Source: an uncultured Lachnospiraceae bacterium
Lineage (GTDB): Bacteria > Bacillota > Clostridia > Lachnospirales > Lachnospiraceae
Assembly: GCA_910576895.1 (NCBI GenBank)
Contig: CAJTJZ010000062.1
Span: 1-9,181 of the forward strand
Length of the DNA stretch: 9,181 bases
Direction of reading: 5' to 3'
The position numbers were made by a program, and so were the translations under genes. The notes under the pieces were generated by a model. That model saw only the letters and a list, made by a program, of their open reading frames with translations. It did not search any database and was not told the origin of the DNA. Each line of letters opens with the position of its first letter. The stretch's first letter is position 1. Shown one piece after another: positions 6,701 through 9,181 of the stretch.

Positions 6701-7769
6701 TGATTTTTATCGTTATGCAAAAGAACAATATCTTCCTTATGAAATAGTAAACGGAAATACTGCTGAGGCAATGGAATTAGCTTTAAAAGAAAAAGAAGAA
6801 TTTATTATAGATAATGGTGTTTTAACTGCTTATTATGGTAATGAATGTTATGTAGAAATTCCATCTAATGTCACAAAGATAGGGGATTCTGTATTTGCTG
6901 GTAATGATAAAATAAAACATATTGAAGTTTCTGATAATGTAAATGAAATTGGAATAAAAGCTTTTGAAAACTGTAAAAATTTAGTTAGTGTTAATTTGCC
7001 TGATTCTCTTGTTAGTATTGGTAGTCTTGCTTTTCATAGTTGTACAAAATTAACAGAAATTGCAATTCCTTCTAATATTATATCTATAGGAGAAAATGCT
7101 TTTGGAAATTGTACAGATATGTCAGAAATTATTATAATAAATAATGAAAAATACTTAGAAAAAGAAGCTAATATATTTAAAAATGATAGAAGTAATAATG
7201 ATACAAATACTGTAGAAAAGGGCAATTATAGTTCAAAAGATGGCATTTTATATACTTCTGACTTTACAACACTTATGCAATATCCGGCTGGGAAACAGGA
7301 AGAAACCTATGCAATATTAGATACCGTTACTACATTGTCTTCTGGCTGTTTTGATGGTTGTCAGTTTCTTTTAAAAGTAGCTGTTCCAGATAAAGTAGAA
7401 AATATTGCAAGTAATATATTTACTTCTGAAAGTAAAAAATGTGAAATTTATTGTCATAGAAAAGCGACAATAAAAGAATATGCAGATAAAAATATGCTTT
7501 CAGTAGTTATTGTAGATGATGAGAAAGAAGTTGAAAAAGAAATGCAGGAGAATTGGGAGAAAGAACAAATTATAATAGGTGATATAGACAATAGTGGAAA
7601 GGTTGATGTCAATGATGCTTTAATTGTTTTAAAAATTGCAGCTAATTTAATTACTCCAACAGAAGAACAAAGAAAAGCAGCAGATGTTAGTGGAGATGGA
7701 AAAGTGGATTCAGGCGATGCATTATTGATTCTTAAATATGCAGCAGGATTGATTACAAATTTTGATTAG
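3738..7769 (+). CDS. Secreted BspA-type leucine-rich repeat protein with C-terminal dockerin
   Basis: A 1343-residue predicted surface adhesin or binding protein. The N-terminus is a signal peptide or anchor: basic residues 2-7, a hydrophobic stretch at about 9-23, and a possible cleavage site near VQAAQA (37-42). Most of the protein is about 36 BspA/LRR_5-type repeats of roughly 23 residues with the pattern I.IP..V..IG..AF..C..L. They fall into three modules (45-596, 625-1004, 1021-1259), each starting with an F.I....GVLT.Y-type strand and ending in an I.CH......YA cap. A charged linker leads to a dockerin (1281-1343) with two calcium loops. BspA-family LRRs in other bacteria bind host or matrix proteins or other cells; the ligand here is unknown and no catalytic motif is seen. 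The gene lies 39 bases upstream of the next one and is likely co-transcribed with it. No sortase LPXTG motif is present, so the dockerin is the probable means of attachment. Confidence 0.95.
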   Translation: MKKGKKRILFRIIFTIILFGILYENGERKLQNFSVKVQAAQADENGFVIDENGVLTDYKGHMKNIVVPEGVVKIGENAFGYGYGSYMTSIRLPESLVEIEENAFCNNIDSNNHLKYIEIPSKVTKLSPDAFAGCSELSYIEVSKDNKAFISIQGVLFNKDKTELIKYPKGRNNEIYMIPDGVKIISSCAFSGCNKLKQIKFPKSLQSIEYEAFQFCSNLSDIKIPSNVTEIQEEAFSNCKNLRNIELSENIEEISYELFSNCTSLETIEIPSKVTVIESSAFKMCKKLSEVIFSKNLRKINSEAFSNCDALEEITISSNVKSIGSSCFSECKNLKNIFVSEDNETYASIDGILYDRSKTTLLQYPSGKRLKEYTIVSGTENIKASAFAENIYLENIILPESILSIERSAFSGFKNLHTINIPSKVTTIEDYLFNECTNLVHVELAEGITSIGNYAFYGCENLAEIEIPQTVNELGSHVFQECRGLKSITIPKEISKIKSSSFYNCKKLKNVIISEGVTEIEINAFHGCTSLTSIELLEGIKTIGWHAFDIQNLYISLPDSLTNIDESAFGWREGLKIFCHQGTAAQSYANRFHVECVLVEGNLSEALWKAVDEREDTGIIGDTDITVDENGFIITKEGILTSYVGKGGDIQIPEGVTRIDDNAFYECNNLMSVEIPKDVKSIGYAAFSNCSNLEKVVMSEGILEIEMDAFNSCSSLKEVYMPSTVKEIGRDAFADCINLKEIVLPENLEILYAAFTNCSIESITIPEKVSEVDYFAFNGCHQLKEIKVSENNVTYTSVDGILFKKDKKELCLYPAGKTEKQYKIPEGVSSVGGFISNKNLTYVEMPNSVIKAGDNIFQNCENLESVKLSENLSGISIRMFENCYQLKTITIPKKVTEIGTDAFMNCKNLKEVQIPEGVNTIWLYAFMGCTKLEGITIPKSIINIKLNAFNNCPNLKGIAVEADSNLSIDDDIISCINDDFKIYCHADSDFYRYAKEQYLPYEIVNGNTAEAMELALKEKEEFIIDNGVLTAYYGNECYVEIPSNVTKIGDSVFAGNDKIKHIEVSDNVNEIGIKAFENCKNLVSVNLPDSLVSIGSLAFHSCTKLTEIAIPSNIISIGENAFGNCTDMSEIIIINNEKYLEKEANIFKNDRSNNDTNTVEKGNYSSKDGILYTSDFTTLMQYPAGKQEETYAILDTVTTLSSGCFDGCQFLLKVAVPDKVENIASNIFTSESKKCEIYCHRKATIKEYADKNMLSVVIVDDEKEVEKEMQENWEKEQIIIGDIDNSGKVDVNDALIVLKIAANLITPTEEQRKAADVSGDGKVDSGDALLILKYAAGLITNFD
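3870..5525 (+). repeat. LRR module A (19 or so BspA-type repeats)
   Basis: Residues 45-596 form the longest LRR module. It opens with NGFVIDENGVLTDY, carries repeated AF..C turns, and closes with IFCHQGTAAQSYA. Two beta-hairpin insertions of the type S.(D/Q)G.L(F/Y)..(D/S)KT.L..YP.G(K/R) interrupt the repeats at about residues 141-170 and 339-368. Short identical DNA stretches recur, such as ATTCCATCAAAAGTAACAA near 4092 and again near 5000. Confidence 0.85.
5610..6749 (+). repeat. LRR module B (11 or so BspA-type repeats)
   Basis: Residues 625-1004 restart the pattern with DENGFIITKEGILTSY and end with the cap IYCHADSDFYRYA. One hairpin insertion (about 788-817) contains SVDGILFKKDKKEL and YPAGK. 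The restart after a charged linker (about 597-624) shows that this is a second complete module and not a continuation of module A. Confidence 0.85.
6798..7514 (+). repeat. LRR module C (about 6 BspA-type repeats)
   Basis: Residues 1021-1259 form the shortest module, opening with FIIDNGVLTAYYG and closing with IYCHRKATIKEYA. Its hairpin insertion is enlarged by about 23 Asn/Lys/Glu-rich residues (about 1139-1161) before the usual SSKDGILY and YPAGK elements. Confidence 0.85.
7578..7757 (+). repeat. Dockerin-coding repeat, copy 2 (end of LRR gene)
   Basis: Encodes residues 1281-1340 of the LRR protein. The calcium loops are DIDNSGKVDVND (1282-1293) and DVSGDGKVDSGD (1316-1327). Compared with the copy at 3435-3614, the second 102 bases differ at 6 positions and the first 78 at 13. 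Only Val/Ile and Ser/Asn differ in the protein, so nearly all changes are synonymous. Confidence 0.95.
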
Positions 7770-7797
7770 AGAAAATAAGCAATTAAAATTAAGAAAT

Positions 7798-7804
7798 GGA
7801 GGAG
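7798..7804 (+). promoter_or_regulatory. Ribosome-binding site of the secreted transglutaminase-like gene
   Basis: GGAGGAG lies 4 bases before the ATG at 7809 (GGAGG itself is 6 bases away). It sits in the 39-base gap after the LRR gene, which shows no hairpin and no clear promoter, supporting translation from a shared mRNA. Confidence 0.8.
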
Positions 7805-7808
7805 AAAT

Positions 7809-9161
7809 ATGGAAAAATTAAAAATAAATAGGTTTTTTATTCCAATGTTTTTGTGTTTTATAATGTTAGGAACATTTTTATTTTTAGGTAATGTAGTACA
7901 AGCAAGTTCAGTAAATGAAGAAGTGATAGAACCAAAAAAAATGGGACAAATAAAACCAGAAATAGTATTGAAAGAAATGCCAGAAGGAATAGAAAAATGG
8001 TATTATAATCTGGCTAGTCAGGAAGATATTAGTGAGGCAGAATTATTAAAAGAATTAGAAAAACGAATCAAAGATGCATTATTATCAGAAAATGAAATTG
8101 TGGAAATTTTAGATTTACAAATAGATAATATTATGATGAATACATTATGTAAATCTATTCCATATATAAGTAAAGGAATTAAGGCTCAAGGTTATCGGTA
8201 TCAGGATATTCCTTATATTTCTTTTATAAAAATTGAAACTACAATGACTGTAGAAGAAATAAAAAAACATATTTTAGCAGTAGATCAAAAAGTTACTGAA
8301 ATTTTATCTCAAGTAAATGATACTATGTCTGATGAAATGAAGGCATTAATAATCCATGATTATTTTATATATGAATATGCCTATGATTATGACAATTATT
8401 TGGCAGGTACTATACCAGATGATTCTTATACAAGTGGAGGAATATTTTTAAATAAAACAGGAGTATGTAATGCATATGCTTGTGGATATTATTATATTAT
8501 GAATCGGCTTGGCATTGAATGTTATGTTACTTCCAGTGAGGAGATAAATCATGCATGGAATATTATAAATATTGATGGTTCTTATTATCATGTAGATTGT
8601 ACATGGGATGATCCTGTTTATGATAAAATAGGAATGGTAGGACATTATTATTTTTTATTAAGCGATACAGCAATTCAGAAATCTCATACTGGATGGGATT
8701 CTAATCTTATTTGTAATAATGAAAAATATGATGAGACATATTGGAGAGAGATAAGTTCAAAAATTATTTTTAATAAAGATAAGATTTATTATATTGAAGA
8801 AAAAGAAAGAGCGATTTATTCACAAGATATTGTAAGTGGAGTAAAAAATAAAATTCGGGATTTAGGAAAATGGTATGTATTGGGAGATGAAGAAAAAGAG
8901 GGATGGTTTTATACTTTTTCTTATTCTGGATTATTTTATGAGAATGGGGAGTTATACTATAATACAGCAGAGGAAATTAGAAAAATATCTCTTGATGGGG
9001 AAGTAGATACTCTTATATATAAACCTAATACTACAGATGGATACGTGTATGGAAGTAAAAAGAGTGGAACAGATCTTGAGTATGTGATAAAACAATCACC
9101 ATCTGATTCTGCAAAGAAAGAAGTAAGAGAGAAGATATCAAATCTATTACTTCAATCGTAA
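7809..9161 (+). CDS. Secreted transglutaminase-like protein without dockerin
   Basis: A 450-residue predicted exported protein. The signal peptide has basic residues at 3-8, a hydrophobic core at about 9-30 and a likely cleavage after VQA (30-32). C16 is not in a lipobox, so it is not an obvious lipoprotein. Residues about 45-165 form an alpha/beta N-terminal region. Residues about 170-290 are a transglutaminase-like domain with Cys220 in GVCNAYA, His248 in NHAWN and Asp263 in HVDCTWDDP; the spacings (28 and 15) equal those in the upstream lipase/dockerin protein. Residues about 312-410 contain two or more KIYYI / LYY-type beta repeats with KI or I(Y/R) turns, resembling partial propeller blades or DUF5050-type repeats. 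The protein ends without a dockerin, LPXTG or second membrane segment, so it is probably released or loosely wall-bound. Protein cross-linking, proteolysis or peptide cleavage are all possible; the substrate is unknown. Confidence 0.92.
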   Translation: MEKLKINRFFIPMFLCFIMLGTFLFLGNVVQASSVNEEVIEPKKMGQIKPEIVLKEMPEGIEKWYYNLASQEDISEAELLKELEKRIKDALLSENEIVEILDLQIDNIMMNTLCKSIPYISKGIKAQGYRYQDIPYISFIKIETTMTVEEIKKHILAVDQKVTEILSQVNDTMSDEMKALIIHDYFIYEYAYDYDNYLAGTIPDDSYTSGGIFLNKTGVCNAYACGYYYIMNRLGIECYVTSSEEINHAWNIINIDGSYYHVDCTWDDPVYDKIGMVGHYYFLLSDTAIQKSHTGWDSNLICNNEKYDETYWREISSKIIFNKDKIYYIEEKERAIYSQDIVSGVKNKIRDLGKWYVLGDEEKEGWFYTFSYSGLFYENGELYYNTAEEIRKISLDGEVDTLIYKPNTTDGYVYGSKKSGTDLEYVIKQSPSDSAKKEVREKISNLLLQS

Positions 9162-9181
9162 ATTGATTTGATATCTTCTCT
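9128..9181 (+). terminator. Inverted repeat overlapping the end of the transglutaminase-like gene, likely terminator
   Basis: A perfect 16-bp inverted repeat pairs 9128-9143 with 9166-9181, with a 22-base loop that contains the stop codon at 9159. The left arm is inside the coding region. The window ends at the right arm, so a following T-run cannot be seen. Its position just after the last gene suggests an operon terminator, possibly bidirectional. Confidence 0.6.

Noticed and set aside
3870..7514. Periodic short repeats that could suggest a CRISPR array
   Set aside because: The period is about 69 bases, in frame, imperfect and explained by LRR codons. No constant direct repeat with unique spacers is seen.
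7578..7769. Sortase-type cell-wall anchor at the end of the dockerin proteins
   Set aside because: No LPXTG-like motif, hydrophobic segment or basic tail follows either dockerin.
7809..7905. Lipoprotein signal in gene 3 (Cys16 in the hydrophobic segment)
   Set aside because: The residues before Cys16 (Met-Phe-Leu) do not form a lipobox, and a VQA cleavage site follows the hydrophobic core.

Overview
The window looks like part of the genome of a low-GC, Gram-positive anaerobe of the class Clostridia, most likely a gut or rumen Lachnospiraceae or Ruminococcaceae member. The grounds are the strong A+T bias, the good Shine-Dalgarno sites, type I dockerin domains, BspA-type leucine-rich repeats and the style of the extracellular transglutaminase-like proteins. 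The assignment is an inference from domain content; no housekeeping gene is present to test it.

Three large genes lie head to tail on the + strand and fill almost the whole window. (1) 3-3623, probably cut at its 5' end, encodes an extracellular mosaic protein. In order it has a class 3-type lipase, RTX-like calcium repeats, a beta-rich module, a Big2 Ig-like domain, a second Ig-like repeat, a transglutaminase-like domain, a thioredoxin-fold domain with CPNT at the active site, a small alpha/beta domain, and a C-terminal dockerin. (2) 3738-7769 encodes a secreted protein made of three complete BspA-type LRR modules followed by a dockerin. (3) 7809-9161 encodes a secreted transglutaminase-like protein with no dockerin and a propeller-like C-terminus. 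Genes 2 and 3 are 39 bases apart and almost certainly co-transcribed. Genes 1 and 2 are separated by 114 bases holding a perfect 14-bp hairpin that ends 8 bases before the gene 2 ribosome-binding site. A second perfect inverted repeat, overlapping the end of gene 3, closes the window.

The genes are tied together by shared parts. Genes 1 and 2 end in dockerins that match at 58 of 60 residues and 161 of 180 bases, so they should dock on the same cohesin. Genes 1 and 3 share a transglutaminase-like core with identical Cys-His-Asp spacing. They may also share a small alpha/beta domain placed in different positions. The simplest reading is a cell-surface or scaffold-bound set of adhesin, lipase and transglutaminase/protease-like proteins that uses cohesin-dockerin assembly for something other than cellulose breakdown. 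No cohesin, scaffoldin or sortase signal is in the window, so the assembly itself is not shown.
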